A DNA stretch of 64,000 nt, taken from an uncultured Lachnospiraceae bacterium. Its GTDB lineage: Bacteria > Bacillota > Clostridia > Lachnospirales > Lachnospiraceae. Location of the stretch: positions 124,001 to 188,000 of the forward strand of contig CAMNTM010000004.1 in NCBI GenBank assembly GCA_946558465.1. Direction: 5' to 3'. Position numbers and translations under genes: made by a program. The notes under the pieces were generated by a model. It had not been told where the DNA came from. It ran no database searches and saw only the letters and a program-made list of their open reading frames with translations. Each line of letters opens with the position of its first letter. Position 1 is the first letter of the stretch. Positions 33,034 through 44,091 of the stretch are shown here, piece after piece.

Positions 33034-34749
33034 TTAAAAATCAAAATCTGAGTCAAATCTTTCAAATTTTTCAAACTCTTCCAGAATTTCCTGAAATTCC
33101 TTTCTCGCCGCCTCGATTTTAATCTTATCCTGCCTGTTCAGCACCTCTTCAAATCGAGCAATACTTTCGTCAATTCTCTCCCTTTCCTGCCCGGACAGCT
33201 CCTCATAAAGCCGTTCTGCTCTAAGAAGCACCAGCTTGTTTTCTTCCTGCTCTCTTGGATGTATTTTCAGATACTGAAGCTCCTCAAAACGCTTCTCTAT
33301 CTCTTTTTCCGTCAAACCACTCTCTTCTTTTTGTATGACAATCCGCTTCTTCTCATTTGTAGAATTTACCTTAACCTCCACCTCAAGGAGTGCATTGTTA
33401 TCATAGGTATAGGTAACATCCACAGATTCCTCCCCTTCTTTTCTAGGAGGAACAGAAACCGAGATTTCTCCCAGATAAAGATTATTCATAGCAAGCCTGC
33501 TCTCGCCCTGCAGAATTTTAACCCGGATCTTGGTCTGATAATCACTTGCTGTATACAGCGTGTGGGTCCTGCTTACCGGAATCACAGTATTACGCTCAAT
33601 AATCGGCATATAATGACCGAACTCCCGAAACATTCCATGTCTGTCTATAACCACCTCTGTTCCCAGCGTAAACGGACACACATCCGTCAGTACAATTTCC
33701 TTAATTGCCTCATTTCTCTGCTTCATGCCGCACTGCAGAGCCGCACCTGCCGCCACAACCTCGTCAGGATTCAGATTTGTCTGCGGAAGCCTCCGGAATA
33801 ATTTCCCTACAAATTTCCGCACTAGAGACAGTTTTGTCGCCCCTCCTACAAGTACGATTTCGTCAATATCCGGAAGATGCAGACCTGCATCTCTTAAACT
33901 TCTCTCAATAGGTCTCCTCATTTTCGCAAAAAGCGGTCTGCACAGCTCTTCATATTCGTCAATGGTCAGACGAAATGTCTTTTCCTCTTCCCCGAAGGTC
34001 ATACTTATCACGGACTCCTTTCCTTCGGAAAATCCAAGCTTGCACAGCTCTGCCTGCTTTCTAAGCCGGACCAGCATTTTTAAATCCAGGTCTGCCATTG
34101 TTTTCTTACATTTTTCCAGATACCACTGGCAGATTACCTCTGTGAAATCCTCTCCGCCGATATAGTTATCCCCGGCGACTGCACGCACCTCCATCACGTT
34201 CTTATACAGCTCCAGCACGGATACATCAAAGGTGCCGCCTCCCAGGTCGAACACCAAAAATCTTGCAGCCGCCTGTTTCTTCTGAATTCCATAAGCAATC
34301 GCAGCTGCAGTCGGCTCATTGATAATCCTCTCCACCTTAAGCCCAGCAAGTTCTCCGGCCCGCTTTGTCGCTTTTCTCTGGCAGTCATTAAAATAAGCGG
34401 GAACACTGATAACCGCCTCCTCCACCTCTTCATGAAGATAGTTTTCCGCGTCCTCCTTCAGAGAGCGCAGCACAAAGGAAGACAATTCCTCCGCCCGGAA
34501 GGTATGGTCTCCCAACACATATTCCTTATCCGTTCCCATACTTCTCTTAAACACTTCCGCAGTCTGCCCGGGATATAAAAGCTTTCTTTCTTTTGCCGTC
34601 TCACCTACATATATTATTCCGTTTTCATCTACGCTTACCACAGACGGAGTCAGATTACATCCCAGCCGGTTGGGAATAAGCTTTGCCTGTACTCCGTCAA
34701 AATATGCAGCAAGACTGTTTGTCGTTCCAAGATCAATTCCTATCAACAT
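33034..34749 (-). CDS. Hsp70 family chaperone, HscC-like
   Basis: 571-residue DnaK-type ATPase with short C-terminus. Nucleotide-binding signatures are [44 protein letters not shown] and [12 protein letters not shown]; the substrate-binding part follows [12 protein letters not shown]. It is about 40-60 residues shorter than housekeeping DnaK and ends in a Phe/Asp-rich tail (FDSDFDF). In length and divergence it resembles HscC of E. coli, which works with dedicated J proteins. Its ATG overlaps by seven bases the stop of a TPR protein with a J-like N-terminus, so the pair is translationally coupled. Confidence 0.93.
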   Translation of the reverse strand: MLIGIDLGTTNSLAAYFDGVQAKLIPNRLGCNLTPSVVSVDENGIIYVGETAKERKLLYPGQTAEVFKRSMGTDKEYVLGDHTFRAEELSSFVLRSLKEDAENYLHEEVEEAVISVPAYFNDCQRKATKRAGELAGLKVERIINEPTAAAIAYGIQKKQAAARFLVFDLGGGTFDVSVLELYKNVMEVRAVAGDNYIGGEDFTEVICQWYLEKCKKTMADLDLKMLVRLRKQAELCKLGFSEGKESVISMTFGEEEKTFRLTIDEYEELCRPLFAKMRRPIERSLRDAGLHLPDIDEIVLVGGATKLSLVRKFVGKLFRRLPQTNLNPDEVVAAGAALQCGMKQRNEAIKEIVLTDVCPFTLGTEVVIDRHGMFREFGHYMPIIERNTVIPVSRTHTLYTASDYQTKIRVKILQGESRLAMNNLYLGEISVSVPPRKEGEESVDVTYTYDNNALLEVEVKVNSTNEKKRIVIQKEESGLTEKEIEKRFEELQYLKIHPREQEENKLVLLRAERLYEELSGQERERIDESIARFEEVLNRQDKIKIEAARKEFQEILEEFEKFERFDSDFDF

Positions 34750-37700
34750 CCTTCTAACCTCTCAATCAGAAAATAAAGCTCTGTGTCATCTCTGATATAT
34801 GCCGTACATTCTCTGTAAATCTCCAATGCCTTCTGCCTGTCCCCCATCATTTCATACACGATTCCCAGCTCCAGTCTGGCATCATAGCAGAATCTATGCT
34901 TACATCCAACACACAAAATAGCTTTCTGCGCTTTCCTGATACATTCGAATGCCTCCTGATACTCTCCCACAGCTGCCTGAAAAACAGCTTTCTGGTGATA
35001 GTAAACGGCCTGAAAATCCACTGAAACCTTTTTTCTCTCCAGAAGCTTTAACCCCTTTGCTGCAAGTATCCGGGCCGAAACCTTATCCCCCATCCACATT
35101 TTCCTTGTCACGGCAAAACGATATACATTAGGCTCATCCGGCTGTCTGTCAAGCCACCAGTCACAAATTTCCCGCGCTCTTTTATAGTCTTTTTTCAAGA
35201 TATAACAATCCGCCAGATTAGAATCCATATTCCAACGCTGATGCTTATATTTCTTTATCTCTTTATAGGCCCTTTTCTTCTCTCCCTGCAGAAGAAAAAT
35301 CTCCGCCCGCTTTTCATGAATGATATCCCGGAGTCTTTCACTTGCCACCTCATCTACAAATTTATCAAGCATACTGAGCGCTTCCTTATAATTTCCAAAA
35401 TGACGGAGAGCATCTGACATCTTGACATAATAGTGCGGGTTTCTTGTTTTCTTCCGATTTTCTTCATAAACTCTTAAGGCCTCTTCAAGACGTCCAAGCC
35501 GAATATAACAGGAAGCAAGCTTCGTTCTTGTATTCTCTCCGTCCTCTCCGCTTTTATCATAACGTGCCGCTGCCTCTTCATAATACCGGATTGCTTCCTC
35601 ATATCGGCCCTGATACATATAAATCAACCCTAGATTGTGATACAAAAACGGCTCTTTAGTATCCATCTGTAAGGCCTCCAGCGCCGCTTTTTCTGCCTCT
35701 TCCAGACGCCCAAGCTCAATCAAGGCACTTCCGATATTTATCAGGCCTCTCTGATTTTGTTCTGTCTTTGCATATTTTTGATAATAATGAAGCGCCTGTT
35801 CATATTCCTTCTCATCAAAAAAGATATCTGCTATTCTCATATTTGCACGGGCGTTGTCGGGATCATATTTCAAAATCTCCCGGCAGACTGCCGCTGCCTC
35901 TTTTCTCATTCCCTCTCTTTCCAGCAGAAAAGCCTTGTAGTCAAGAAGCGGCACATAATCTTTTTTATAAGAAAGTCCCTTTTCAACCTCTGCAAGAACC
36001 TTGCGTACCGGACGGTCTGCCTCATCATCAACCGCCATATAATAAATAACCTGCCAGATCTTCGTGACATCTGAATTTCCCTGTTCGTAATGCTCCAAAA
36101 CCTCCCTGTACAGTTCATACGCCTGATTCTTATCCGTCTTGCTGTCCCCGGCGACTATCAGTCTTGCCCTGCACGTAGTCAATCTGTCACTTTCAATCTT
36201 TTCGCTTTCCAGATAACTTATAATTTCTTCTGCTCTGTCATATTCCTTATATTTCAGCAATATCTCAATTTTAAAAATATACGGCTCCAAATCATACCGG
36301 CTCACCTGAATCCATTTTTCAAAATCCTCATATGCTGCCTGATAGTATCCGAGCTCATACAAGGCCCTCCCCCGGCTGGCGAATATACTCGTATGCGAAG
36401 GATTCAGCTTCTCCAGTTCATTTCCTGCCTCTACCGCCTCTTCATACCTTTCGTCATCATATAAGATTTTTCCCATATAAGCCAATGCTTCCTCAGAAGC
36501 CTTAATACTCAGTGATTCTTTGAACTTCTGCAAAGACTCCTCCGTTCTGTCCAGAAGTCTCAGTGCGCATGCCTGCAGATAAATCGGAACATGAAGGTGC
36601 TCCTTCTCCTTTTCAAGCTCTTTTGGAACCTCATTTCCAAGCCCCCGGATTAATCCTTCCCAATTTTTAAAGTGCTGCAGTGCCTTCTCGCCTTCTCCTG
36701 CTTCCAGGCTGAGTCTTCCGCTTAGGTTTTCATAAGAAAACTGCCGGACCCTGCCAGGCTCGATTTCGGGAAGAAGCTTAAGCCCCTTTTCTATCTGATC
36801 ATTCTGCAGATAGCACCAGCTAAGCTCTAATAAATCATCTGCATCTGCCCTGCCCGCCCTTTGCTTTTCCTCATACTCTTCAATAATCTCATTATTTATC
36901 TGTTCCAGCTCATAACGGAGTACATAGCTCTTAGAATCTCTCCATACTTCTATGTAAAGCTCCTTTGCTTCTTTTAACTCTCCGCGCCGCCGCATACAAT
37001 TTGCCTTTCCGTAACGCGCAAGAAACTCCTTTGGATTCTCCAAAAGAACCTGGCCGTAATACTTCTGCGCTTCTTCGTAATCCTTTAGATAAAAGGCTGT
37101 CTCACCCATATACAGGAGTATCTCTCTATCCTTTGGGTATATTTTATAAAGCTCTTCCGCGGTTTTTCGTGCCTCTTCATACTCCTCGCGGATTAGATAT
37201 ATGCGTATCTGATTGATATCCTGATAGGGATGATAAATATCAAGCATTTTTAATTTTTCAAGCGTATCCTCTGCCTTTTCCAGCTCCCGGTCATTAATTT
37301 CCCGGGAAGACTGATTCAAAAGTGATATATACTCGTCATACTCTCCATATTCATCTCCCTCAAAAAGCTCAAGGGGAAGAAGAGTTCCCTCCTTTATCTC
37401 TTTAAAAATATATTCCAGGAAATCCTCCGGTAAATTCTCCTTAAGCTCCTCCTTCTGCTCCTCAAGCCCAAAGGTATCATTCAACAGCCCCCAAATCTCT
37501 CCAGGCAGACGAAACGATTCCGAAAGATACAAAAGCAGTCTGTCCCTTGCTTCTATCTCCGTATCTAAAGCAATACAGATATCATCTGCCAGAAGCTCCT
37601 GCCAGCATTCTGTACTGCCTCTTTTTCTAATGGAAGTATATACATCCCGGACCTTATTCATCCATTTATCCAGAGGCGTCTCTGCTTCTTTCTCTTTGTC

Positions 37701-37868
37701 CTGTCTGATATCTGCATATTCCAATGCTTTTTCATAAGCCGTCCTTAAACATTTAAACGCATCCTCTGAATCCTCCGGATTCGTAACCGTAAGCTTCTCT
37801 CTGTACGCCTCCTGAATTCTTTTTTTATCCCTGCATGGCTCAACTTCCAAAATACTCCAGATGTTCAT
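34743..37868 (-). CDS. Large TPR protein with degenerate J domain
   Basis: 1041 residues. Residues 1-55 look like a J domain ([20 protein letters not shown] ... [16 protein letters not shown]), but the HPD tripeptide is replaced by NPE (30-32), so classical stimulation of Hsp70 ATPase is doubtful. From about residue 190 to the end there are 15 or more tetratricopeptide repeats (for example [20 protein letters not shown] and [20 protein letters not shown]). There is no signal peptide or membrane segment. I chose the ATG giving MNIWSILEV, with AGGAG seven bases ahead. It probably works as adaptor for the HscC-like Hsp70 directly downstream; clients unknown. Confidence 0.9.
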   Translation of the reverse strand: MNIWSILEVEPCRDKKRIQEAYREKLTVTNPEDSEDAFKCLRTAYEKALEYADIRQDKEKEAETPLDKWMNKVRDVYTSIRKRGSTECWQELLADDICIALDTEIEARDRLLLYLSESFRLPGEIWGLLNDTFGLEEQKEELKENLPEDFLEYIFKEIKEGTLLPLELFEGDEYGEYDEYISLLNQSSREINDRELEKAEDTLEKLKMLDIYHPYQDINQIRIYLIREEYEEARKTAEELYKIYPKDREILLYMGETAFYLKDYEEAQKYYGQVLLENPKEFLARYGKANCMRRRGELKEAKELYIEVWRDSKSYVLRYELEQINNEIIEEYEEKQRAGRADADDLLELSWCYLQNDQIEKGLKLLPEIEPGRVRQFSYENLSGRLSLEAGEGEKALQHFKNWEGLIRGLGNEVPKELEKEKEHLHVPIYLQACALRLLDRTEESLQKFKESLSIKASEEALAYMGKILYDDERYEEAVEAGNELEKLNPSHTSIFASRGRALYELGYYQAAYEDFEKWIQVSRYDLEPYIFKIEILLKYKEYDRAEEIISYLESEKIESDRLTTCRARLIVAGDSKTDKNQAYELYREVLEHYEQGNSDVTKIWQVIYYMAVDDEADRPVRKVLAEVEKGLSYKKDYVPLLDYKAFLLEREGMRKEAAAVCREILKYDPDNARANMRIADIFFDEKEYEQALHYYQKYAKTEQNQRGLINIGSALIELGRLEEAEKAALEALQMDTKEPFLYHNLGLIYMYQGRYEEAIRYYEEAAARYDKSGEDGENTRTKLASCYIRLGRLEEALRVYEENRKKTRNPHYYVKMSDALRHFGNYKEALSMLDKFVDEVASERLRDIIHEKRAEIFLLQGEKKRAYKEIKKYKHQRWNMDSNLADCYILKKDYKRAREICDWWLDRQPDEPNVYRFAVTRKMWMGDKVSARILAAKGLKLLERKKVSVDFQAVYYHQKAVFQAAVGEYQEAFECIRKAQKAILCVGCKHRFCYDARLELGIVYEMMGDRQKALEIYRECTAYIRDDTELYFLIERLEGC

Positions 37869-37926
37869 CCCCCGTCTCCTTCTCACGTCTGTCTCTTATG
37901 TACAGTCCGACTGCCTTTGCCGCCAT
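37840..37926 (-). CDS. Possible 28-residue leader ORF overlapping the TPR gene start
   Basis: An ATG frame encoding [20 protein letters not shown] and ending FGS. Its ribosome site (GGGAGGG, nine bases ahead) is buried in the right arm of a 15-bp hairpin, and it ends 29 bases inside the TPR gene in another frame. It could be a coupling peptide whose translation opens the TPR start, or chance. Weak evidence. Confidence 0.3.
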   Translation of the reverse strand: MAAKAVGLYIRDRREKETGDEHLEYFGS

Positions 37927-37927
37927 A

Positions 37928-37966
37928 GTTTTACACCCTCCCATATAATACGGGAGGGTGTAAAAC
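37928..37966. repeat. 15-bp perfect inverted repeat upstream of the TPR-Hsp70 operon
   Basis: Arms begin GTTTTACACCCTCCC and its exact complement, nine-base AT-rich loop. The orientation (T run before, A run after) is the reverse of an intrinsic terminator, so it is more likely an operator or an RNA hairpin hiding the GGGAGGG ribosome site. Confidence 0.85.
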
Positions 37967-37987
37967 ATACAGCCTGAGCAGGCTTTC

Positions 37988-39178
37988 TTATACCAGTGCA
38001 ACAGTCTCACGTGCAATTGCAAGCTCTTCATTGGTCGGAATTACCATAACAGTCACTTTAGACTCCGGCGTGGAAATCTTCACTTCCTCGCCTCGTTTTT
38101 GATTTGCCTCTTCATTAATACTGATTCCAAGATAGCCAAGATATTTGATTACGCCGGCACGTACCGTTCCCGAATTTTCACCGATACCTGCTGTAAATGC
38201 TATCACATCTACACCATTCATCGCCGCTGCATAACTTCCAACATACTTTGCAACACGATAAGCAAACACCTCAAGCGCAGTCTCTGCCTGCTTATTTCCT
38301 GAATCCGCCCCTTCCTCAAGATCACGGAAGTCACTGGACAGATTATTGGAAAGTCCAAATACTCCTGATTTTTTATTTAACATATTCATAAGGCCTGCAA
38401 TATCCAGATTTTCCTTCTTTGCAAGGAATTCCAGAATGGCCGGATCAATATCGCCGGAACGTGTTCCCATCACAAGCCCCTCCAGAGGGGTAAGCCCCAT
38501 AGATGTATCTACAGATTTTCCGTTTTGCACCGCACAGATGCTGGCGCCGTTTCCAAGATGACACACAATCGTCTTCACCTGATCGTACGGCTTTCCGATA
38601 AGCTCTGCCGCACGCTTAGACACAAAGCTGTGGCTGGTTCCGTGGAAGCCATATCTTCTCACCTTATATTTGTCATAATATTCATAGGGAAGCCCATACA
38701 TATATGCCTTCTCAGGCATGGTCTGATGAAATGCCGTATCAAATACAGCAGCCATAGGCGTGCCCGGCATCAGCTTCTGGCATGCATTAATTCCAATCAA
38801 ATTCGCCGGGTTATGAAGCGGCGCAAGGTCGTTACACTCCTCAATAGCTGCCTTAACCTCGTCTGTAATCACAACAGACCTTGCAAATTTCTCTCCTCCG
38901 TGTACAACTCGATGTCCCACAGCCCCAATTTCATCCAGGCTCTTCACAACGCCTGTCTGTGCATCTGTCAATGCATCAATGACAAACTGAATTGCTTCCG
39001 TATGTGTCGGCATTGCCTTATCTGATTTTACTTTTTCGCCGCCCTCAGGCTGATAAGTAAGACTTCCGTCGATTCCGATTCTCTCACAGAGACCTTTTGC
39101 CAGAACCTGCTCAGATTCGGAATTGATAAGCTGAAATTTTAAAGAAGAACTTCCACAGTTAATTACTAATACATTCAT
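37988..39178 (-). CDS. ackA: Acetate kinase
   Basis: Makes ATP and acetate from acetyl phosphate. 396 residues with [18 protein letters not shown], the [20 protein letters not shown] segment, [11 protein letters not shown] and the C-terminal [13 protein letters not shown] phosphate-binding motif. It lies 27 bases after pta, giving the standard fermentative acetyl-CoA to acetate route. Confidence 0.98.
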   Translation of the reverse strand: MNVLVINCGSSSLKFQLINSESEQVLAKGLCERIGIDGSLTYQPEGGEKVKSDKAMPTHTEAIQFVIDALTDAQTGVVKSLDEIGAVGHRVVHGGEKFARSVVITDEVKAAIEECNDLAPLHNPANLIGINACQKLMPGTPMAAVFDTAFHQTMPEKAYMYGLPYEYYDKYKVRRYGFHGTSHSFVSKRAAELIGKPYDQVKTIVCHLGNGASICAVQNGKSVDTSMGLTPLEGLVMGTRSGDIDPAILEFLAKKENLDIAGLMNMLNKKSGVFGLSNNLSSDFRDLEEGADSGNKQAETALEVFAYRVAKYVGSYAAAMNGVDVIAFTAGIGENSGTVRAGVIKYLGYLGISINEEANQKRGEEVKISTPESKVTVMVIPTNEELAIARETVALV

Positions 39179-39205
39179 TTGTTTTACCTCTCTTTTTATA
39201 ATAAT

Positions 39206-40201
39206 CTAATTCATACACTGGACCGCCGTGATTGCAACAACACCCTCGATATCCTTTGCACTGCATCCGCGGGACAGATCGTTGACAGGCGCCGCAATCC
39301 CCTGTGTCAGCGGCCCGTATGCCTCCGCCTTTGCAAGTCTCTGAACCAGCTTATACCCTATATTTCCGGCATCAAGATCCGGGAACACCAGGACATTGGC
39401 CTTACCTGCCACCGGACTTCCCGGTGCCTTTGAGGCTCCGATTTCCGGCACGATTGCTGCATCTAACTGAAATTCACCGTCAAGCAGAAGTCCCTCCGGT
39501 GCATTCTCTTTCGCAATACGTGTCGCCTCAACCACCTTATCTACATCCGCATGCTTTGCACTTCCCTTTGTAGAATGCGAAAGCATGGCAACCACCGGCT
39601 CTTTTCCCGTAAGGAGACGGAAGGACTCTGCCGAGGAAAGTGCAATAGCGGCAAGCTTTTCCGGATCCGGATTCTGCTCAAGACCTGAATCGGCAAAGAT
39701 AAAAGTCCCGTCTGCCCCCATGCCGCAATCCGGCACTACCATAACGAAGAAAGCGGATACCAGCTTTGTGCCGGGCTTTGTCTTCAGAATCTGAAGACAC
39801 GGTCTTAAAGTATCTGCCGTAGAATGGCACGCGCCGGATACCATGCCGTCTGCATCCTTCATCTTAACCATCATAACACCGTAATACAGGTAATTCGTAA
39901 GAAGAATCTCTCTTGCCTGCTCTTGTGTCATACCCTTTTTCTGTCTCAGCTCCACAAGCCTGGCAATGTATTCCTCTGTCTTTGGATTCACTGCCGGATC
40001 GACAATCACAGCTCCTGTAATATCAAAATCTCCTTTGTTCCTTGCAATCTCTTCCTCGCTTCCAACCAGAATAAGGTTTGCTGTTCCTTCTCTCAAAACA
40101 GCTTCTGCAGCTTCATAGGTTCTGATATCCTCTGTCTCCGGAAGTACGATTGTCTTCTTATTGCTTTTCGCTTTTGCTTTAATATCATCAATAAATCCCA
40201 T
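39206..40201 (-). CDS. pta: Phosphate acetyltransferase
   Basis: Converts acetyl-CoA and phosphate to acetyl phosphate. A single PTA_PTB domain of 331 residues (short Pta without DRTGG domain), with IVLPETEDIRTYEAA, AFFVMVVPDCGMGADG and FPDLDAGNIGYKLVQRL. The GGAGCC-type site and the upstream promoter support the start. Upstream of ackA in the same unit. Confidence 0.98.
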   Translation of the reverse strand: MGFIDDIKAKAKSNKKTIVLPETEDIRTYEAAEAVLREGTANLILVGSEEEIARNKGDFDITGAVIVDPAVNPKTEEYIARLVELRQKKGMTQEQAREILLTNYLYYGVMMVKMKDADGMVSGACHSTADTLRPCLQILKTKPGTKLVSAFFVMVVPDCGMGADGTFIFADSGLEQNPDPEKLAAIALSSAESFRLLTGKEPVVAMLSHSTKGSAKHADVDKVVEATRIAKENAPEGLLLDGEFQLDAAIVPEIGASKAPGSPVAGKANVLVFPDLDAGNIGYKLVQRLAKAEAYGPLTQGIAAPVNDLSRGCSAKDIEGVVAITAVQCMN

Positions 40202-40239
40202 GACCTAAAGGCTCCTTTCCATATTTTCTCAATGATATC

Positions 40240-40268
40240 ATTATAATACAAAGAAACCCTGCGGACAA
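40240..40268 (-). promoter_or_regulatory. Promoter of pta-ackA
   Basis: On the minus strand TTGTCC, 17 bases, TATAAT, about 30 bases before the pta ATG. Confidence 0.75.
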
Positions 40269-40346
40269 GGTCTCTTTCCATAATCTTATGTCTATTTTTT
40301 CGTACAGTTTCTGCAGAAATGCTATAGATATTTTCAATAACTGTGC

Positions 40347-41813
40347 TCAGACCTGAAGATGAAACACTGCACTGATGATTGCAAAATATACGCTGATCGT
40401 ACTGATATCTACCAGTGTTGAAATAAGCGGTGTCGCCATAATCGCAGGATCCAGACCCACCTTTTTGGCAATCAGAGGCAGCGAACAGCCCACTACCTTT
40501 GCAATCAGCACCGTACACGACATGGTAACACCGATGGTGAATGCCAGCATAACATCTCCTTGTCCCATCAAAATAATACGGCAGCCGTTGACTACCGCCA
40601 ATATCAGGCTTGTACACACGGCAACCCGGATTTCTTTCCATATAACCTTAAAAAGATCCTGAAATTCTATCTCTCCTACCGCAAGCCCGCGGATAACAAG
40701 CGTTGAACTCTGAGAGCCGCAGTTTCCTCCGGTCCCCGTAAGCATAGGAATAAATCCCGTAAGCTGAGGCATAACCGCAATCGCCGCCTCATAGCTGTTC
40801 ATAATCATCTGTGTCACAGTTGCCGACAGCATCAGAAACAAAAGCCAGGGAATTCTGCTCTTCACATGTTCAAAAACCGACGTTCCAAAATATGAATCAT
40901 CATTGGGATTGACACCAGCCATAATACTGATGTCCTCTGTTTCCTCTTCCTGAAGGACAACCATAGCGTCATCAACGGTAACAATACCCACCATACAATG
41001 CTCATGATCCACAATCGGAAGCGCAATCAAACCGTATTTCATAATCGTCCGGGCCACTTCCTCCTGATCGTCCGTTGTCTGTGCGTAAAGCATATTCGTG
41101 TCCATGATTTCCTCAATCAATCTGGATTCACCGGTAGTCAAAAGATCTTTGATATCTACAGAGCCTATCAGACGCCTCTTTTCCGTCACATAACAGGTAT
41201 AGATCGTCTCACGGTTCAGCCCCACCTGGCGGATTTTTAAAATTGCATCTTCCACAGTCATCTCACGATTCAATGCAATGTAATCCACATTCATCACACT
41301 GCCGGCGCTGTCCTCCGGATACTGCAGAAGCTGGTTAATCTGGGCCCTTCTTTCCTCCCCGGTCACCATAAGAAGACGATCCACAACATTTGCCGGCATC
41401 TCCTCCAGCACATCCACCGTATCATCCAGATACATCTCCTCCATAACCTCTTCCAGCTCGGAATCTGTCAGTGCATCAATAAGAGAGCTTCTAAGGTCAC
41501 TGTTCATATACGTAAATGTCTCGGCGGCCTCTTCCTTGACAAGCAGACGGAAAATCAAGATAAGATGCTTCTCATCTACCTCTTCCAGAATGTCTGCAAG
41601 ATCAACGGGGTACATGTTGTTCTCCAGCTCATCTTTAAGTTCCTTGAACTGCCGGTTACTTAACATTTCCTCAATACGTTCTATCGTCAGCTCCTCGCGC
41701 TCCATCGGAAATTCTTCGTCCTCTGCCGGATCATCATAATCAAATTCACTCCAGGCCACTGCGCTGCCCCACTCTTCATTTGTCATCCTGTTCGAGTCAT
41801 CACTTTTATTCAT
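40347..41813 (-). CDS. mgtE: Magnesium transporter MgtE
   Basis: 488 residues in the MgtE order: acidic N domain (about 25-165, RIEEMLSNRQFKELKDEL), two CBS domains (about 170-295, YPEDSAGSVMNVDYIALN and TDDQEEVARTIMKYGLIALP), a plug helix and five transmembrane helices (about 320-488) with the pore motif LTGTGGNCGSQSSTLVIRG. Mg2+ binding to the CBS/N domains gates the channel. The upstream gap is under 90 bases, too short for an M-box riboswitch, so control is probably only at channel level. Confidence 0.97.
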   Translation of the reverse strand: MNKSDDSNRMTNEEWGSAVAWSEFDYDDPAEDEEFPMEREELTIERIEEMLSNRQFKELKDELENNMYPVDLADILEEVDEKHLILIFRLLVKEEAAETFTYMNSDLRSSLIDALTDSELEEVMEEMYLDDTVDVLEEMPANVVDRLLMVTGEERRAQINQLLQYPEDSAGSVMNVDYIALNREMTVEDAILKIRQVGLNRETIYTCYVTEKRRLIGSVDIKDLLTTGESRLIEEIMDTNMLYAQTTDDQEEVARTIMKYGLIALPIVDHEHCMVGIVTVDDAMVVLQEEETEDISIMAGVNPNDDSYFGTSVFEHVKSRIPWLLFLMLSATVTQMIMNSYEAAIAVMPQLTGFIPMLTGTGGNCGSQSSTLVIRGLAVGEIEFQDLFKVIWKEIRVAVCTSLILAVVNGCRIILMGQGDVMLAFTIGVTMSCTVLIAKVVGCSLPLIAKKVGLDPAIMATPLISTLVDISTISVYFAIISAVFHLQV

Positions 41814-41841
41814 CCTTGTACCCCTCCTTCCCCGTCTTCAT

Positions 41842-41870
41842 TTGCGAACTTCATTAAACTATAGTATAAT
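41842..41870 (+). promoter_or_regulatory. Promoter of tmcAL
   Basis: TTGCGA, 17 bases, TATAAT, about 30 bases before the ATG. Confidence 0.75.
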
Positions 41871-41902
41871 CAATCTCAAATAAATTTACAAGGAGATTGT
41901 CA

Positions 41903-43189
41903 ATGAAAGTCGTCGGACTCATTACCGAATATAATCCGTTTCACAACGGACATCTGTATCATATAAAAAAAGCAAGGGAAATCACCGGCGCAGACGCCGT
42001 GCTGGTTCTTATGAGCGGCAACTTTGTACAAAGAGGCGCTCCGGCTGTCATGCCCAAGCATCTGCGGACAGAAATCGCTCTAGGCGCCGGCGTCCCTGTT
42101 ATCCTGGAGCTTCCGGTCTGCTTTGCCGTCGGAAGCGCCGAGTATTTTGCAGCGGGAGCCATATCTCTTTTCGAAAAGCTTGGCTGCATAGACGCCATAT
42201 GCTTTGGAAGCGAATGCGGGGATCTTGAAATTCTGACGCGCATCGCACATGCTGCAGCAGATGAGCCTGAAGAATACTGCCTGGCTCTTAAAGATGCACT
42301 GCGAAAAGGTTTCTCCTTCCCGCGTGCAAGACAGGCAGCTCTTGGCTCTTATCTAAATGACGACAGGATTGATGCCGTCATAGAGCAGCCGAATAATATT
42401 CTCGGCATTGAATATATTAAAGCACTGTATCAGAAAAAAAGCCCGATAAAGATTTATACGATTAAACGTATTGTGTCTGGTTACCATGACGAGCATCTGT
42501 CTTGTGAGGGGTACAGCTCTGCCTCTGCCATACGAAAGCTTTTGGCATATACAGGCAGCTCCCTCCACTTGGAAGCAGAAGGACTATTCGACGAGCCGGC
42601 GTTATCCGAGGTACTTACCAGACTAGAAAATCAGGTCCCGCCTTCCTGCATACGGCTTTTGGAAGAAATGCACCGCAGCAGATATCCCGTTTATGCTAAC
42701 GATTTTTCTCTTCTTTTTAAATACAAGCTGCTGACAGAAACAGCTGATTCTCTTATGCGGTATATGGATGTAACAGAGGAGCTTGCCAATCGGATTATAC
42801 GCCATGCCAATGACTTTGTCAGCTTTGACCAGTTTTGTGACCTGCTCAAAACAAGAGATGTTACCCATACAAGAATCAGCCGCTGCCTCTTCCATATTCT
42901 GCTCGGAATCACTGCAGATAATATGCAGGAATACCGGGATGAAGGCTTCTGCCAGTATGCGCGCATCCTGGGCTTTCGGAAAGACAGTACGCATCTTTTA
43001 TCCTTTTTAAAGCACCATTCCGGCATACCGCTTCTTACAAAGCTCACACAGACGAACGGCTTAAGCAGTACCGGACTTAAAATGCTGAAGCAGGATATTT
43101 TCGCGGCCAATCTCTACGAAAGCGTCATTACCAACAAATTTAAAATTCCATTTATCAACGAATATTGGCAGCAGGTAGTAAAAATATAA
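41903..43189 (+). CDS. tmcAL: tRNA(Met) cytidine acetate ligase TmcAL (YlbM)
   Basis: Uses ATP and acetate to make N4-acetylcytidine at the wobble base of elongator tRNA-Met. The nucleotidyltransferase-type motif is TEYNPFHNGHLYHIKKAR with the HxGH signature near residue 20, followed by MSGNFVQRGAPA; length is 428 residues. I chose the ATG (MKVVGLITEY) over a TTG two codons earlier because AGGAG lies seven bases ahead. Neighbouring ackA and pta handle acetate, matching the enzyme's co-substrate. Confidence 0.95.
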   Translation: MKVVGLITEYNPFHNGHLYHIKKAREITGADAVLVLMSGNFVQRGAPAVMPKHLRTEIALGAGVPVILELPVCFAVGSAEYFAAGAISLFEKLGCIDAICFGSECGDLEILTRIAHAAADEPEEYCLALKDALRKGFSFPRARQAALGSYLNDDRIDAVIEQPNNILGIEYIKALYQKKSPIKIYTIKRIVSGYHDEHLSCEGYSSASAIRKLLAYTGSSLHLEAEGLFDEPALSEVLTRLENQVPPSCIRLLEEMHRSRYPVYANDFSLLFKYKLLTETADSLMRYMDVTEELANRIIRHANDFVSFDQFCDLLKTRDVTHTRISRCLFHILLGITADNMQEYRDEGFCQYARILGFRKDSTHLLSFLKHHSGIPLLTKLTQTNGLSSTGLKMLKQDIFAANLYESVITNKFKIPFINEYWQQVVKI

Positions 43190-43210
43190 AAAGGGGCCTT
43201 AAGAAGGCCC
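43186..43210 (-). terminator. Terminator of degV
   Basis: GGGCCTT, three-base loop, AAGGCCC, then CTTTTTATA on the minus strand, starting at the degV stop codon. It may also slow the convergent tmcAL transcript. Confidence 0.7.
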
Positions 43211-44067
43211 TAATACTCAACTTTCTTACTGCAGGCAACTGCCATAGAACCAGGTCCGATATGGCAGCTGACGCTAAGAGAAAGTCTGTCCATATGAATC
43301 TCATATCCCGGAATCTTTTCCTCCAGTTCCTTTTTCCATGCCGCCGCCTCTTCGTCTGAGCACGTATATGCTGCACAAAGATGTATCTCTTTTCCGGCAA
43401 AACGCTCCTTTATATCCTTTGTTATAGCTTCAATCATCGTTTTCTTCGCTGCCTTAAAGCCGCGCACCTTCGCAAATGCATCAAGCTTCTCTCCCTGAAT
43501 CTGCAGTACCGGCTTAATATTAAGCACTGCTCCGAGCGCCGCTCCCGCGGCAGTCACCCGCCCGCCTTTTTTCAGGTATTTTAGGGTATCTACTGTTATA
43601 TAGATACTAGCCTCCAGCTTTTCTCTCATCAATACCTCTTCTATCTCCTGTGCACTTAAGCCCTTCTCCACCATCTCAAGCGCGTCTAAAACAGACTGAC
43701 GCTGCGTAATAGAGATTCTCTGATTATCAATCACATGTACTCTTCCGTCATAATCCTTCGCAAGCATAAGCGCCGTTTCGCAGGAGCTGCTGAGACCGCT
43801 GGACATCGGAATATGAATAACCTCATCATACTCCCCAAGAAGCTTATCCCACAGCTCCATCACATCCCCCGGAGCCGGCTGCGAAGTAGAGATATCAGCG
43901 TCCTCTGCAAGCCTCTGATAAAACTCCTCCTGCGCAAGCGTGATGTCCTCATAATACAGCTCGCCGTTAATATAAAACGGCATCGGCAACACATAAATCC
44001 CCATCTCTTTCGCCTGCGACTGTGTAATTCCACTGTTACTGTCAGTTACAATTGCTATCCTTCCCAT
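43210..44067 (-). CDS. DegV family fatty-acid-binding protein (FakB-like)
   Basis: 285-residue DegV domain protein: start IAIVTDSNSGITQSQAKEM, ligand-site loops TSQPAPGDVM and IPMSSGLSSSCETALM, and the C-terminal HIGPGSMAVACSK. Family members (FakB) carry a fatty acid for phosphorylation by FakA. No fakA is next to it; the ligand is inferred from the family. Confidence 0.92.
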   Translation of the reverse strand: MGRIAIVTDSNSGITQSQAKEMGIYVLPMPFYINGELYYEDITLAQEEFYQRLAEDADISTSQPAPGDVMELWDKLLGEYDEVIHIPMSSGLSSSCETALMLAKDYDGRVHVIDNQRISITQRQSVLDALEMVEKGLSAQEIEEVLMREKLEASIYITVDTLKYLKKGGRVTAAGAALGAVLNIKPVLQIQGEKLDAFAKVRGFKAAKKTMIEAITKDIKERFAGKEIHLCAAYTCSDEEAAAWKKELEEKIPGYEIHMDRLSLSVSCHIGPGSMAVACSKKVEY

Positions 44068-44091
44068 TTTTACAAACCCTCTCTGAATATT

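Noticed and set aside
37971-37984. Short hairpin AGCCTG-CT-CAGGCT after ackA as terminator
   Set aside because: The stem is only six bases with a two-base loop and the following sequence is not a clean T run.
41814-41902. M-box magnesium riboswitch before mgtE
   Set aside because: The intergenic region is under 90 bases and carries the divergent tmcAL promoter, too short for an M-box.
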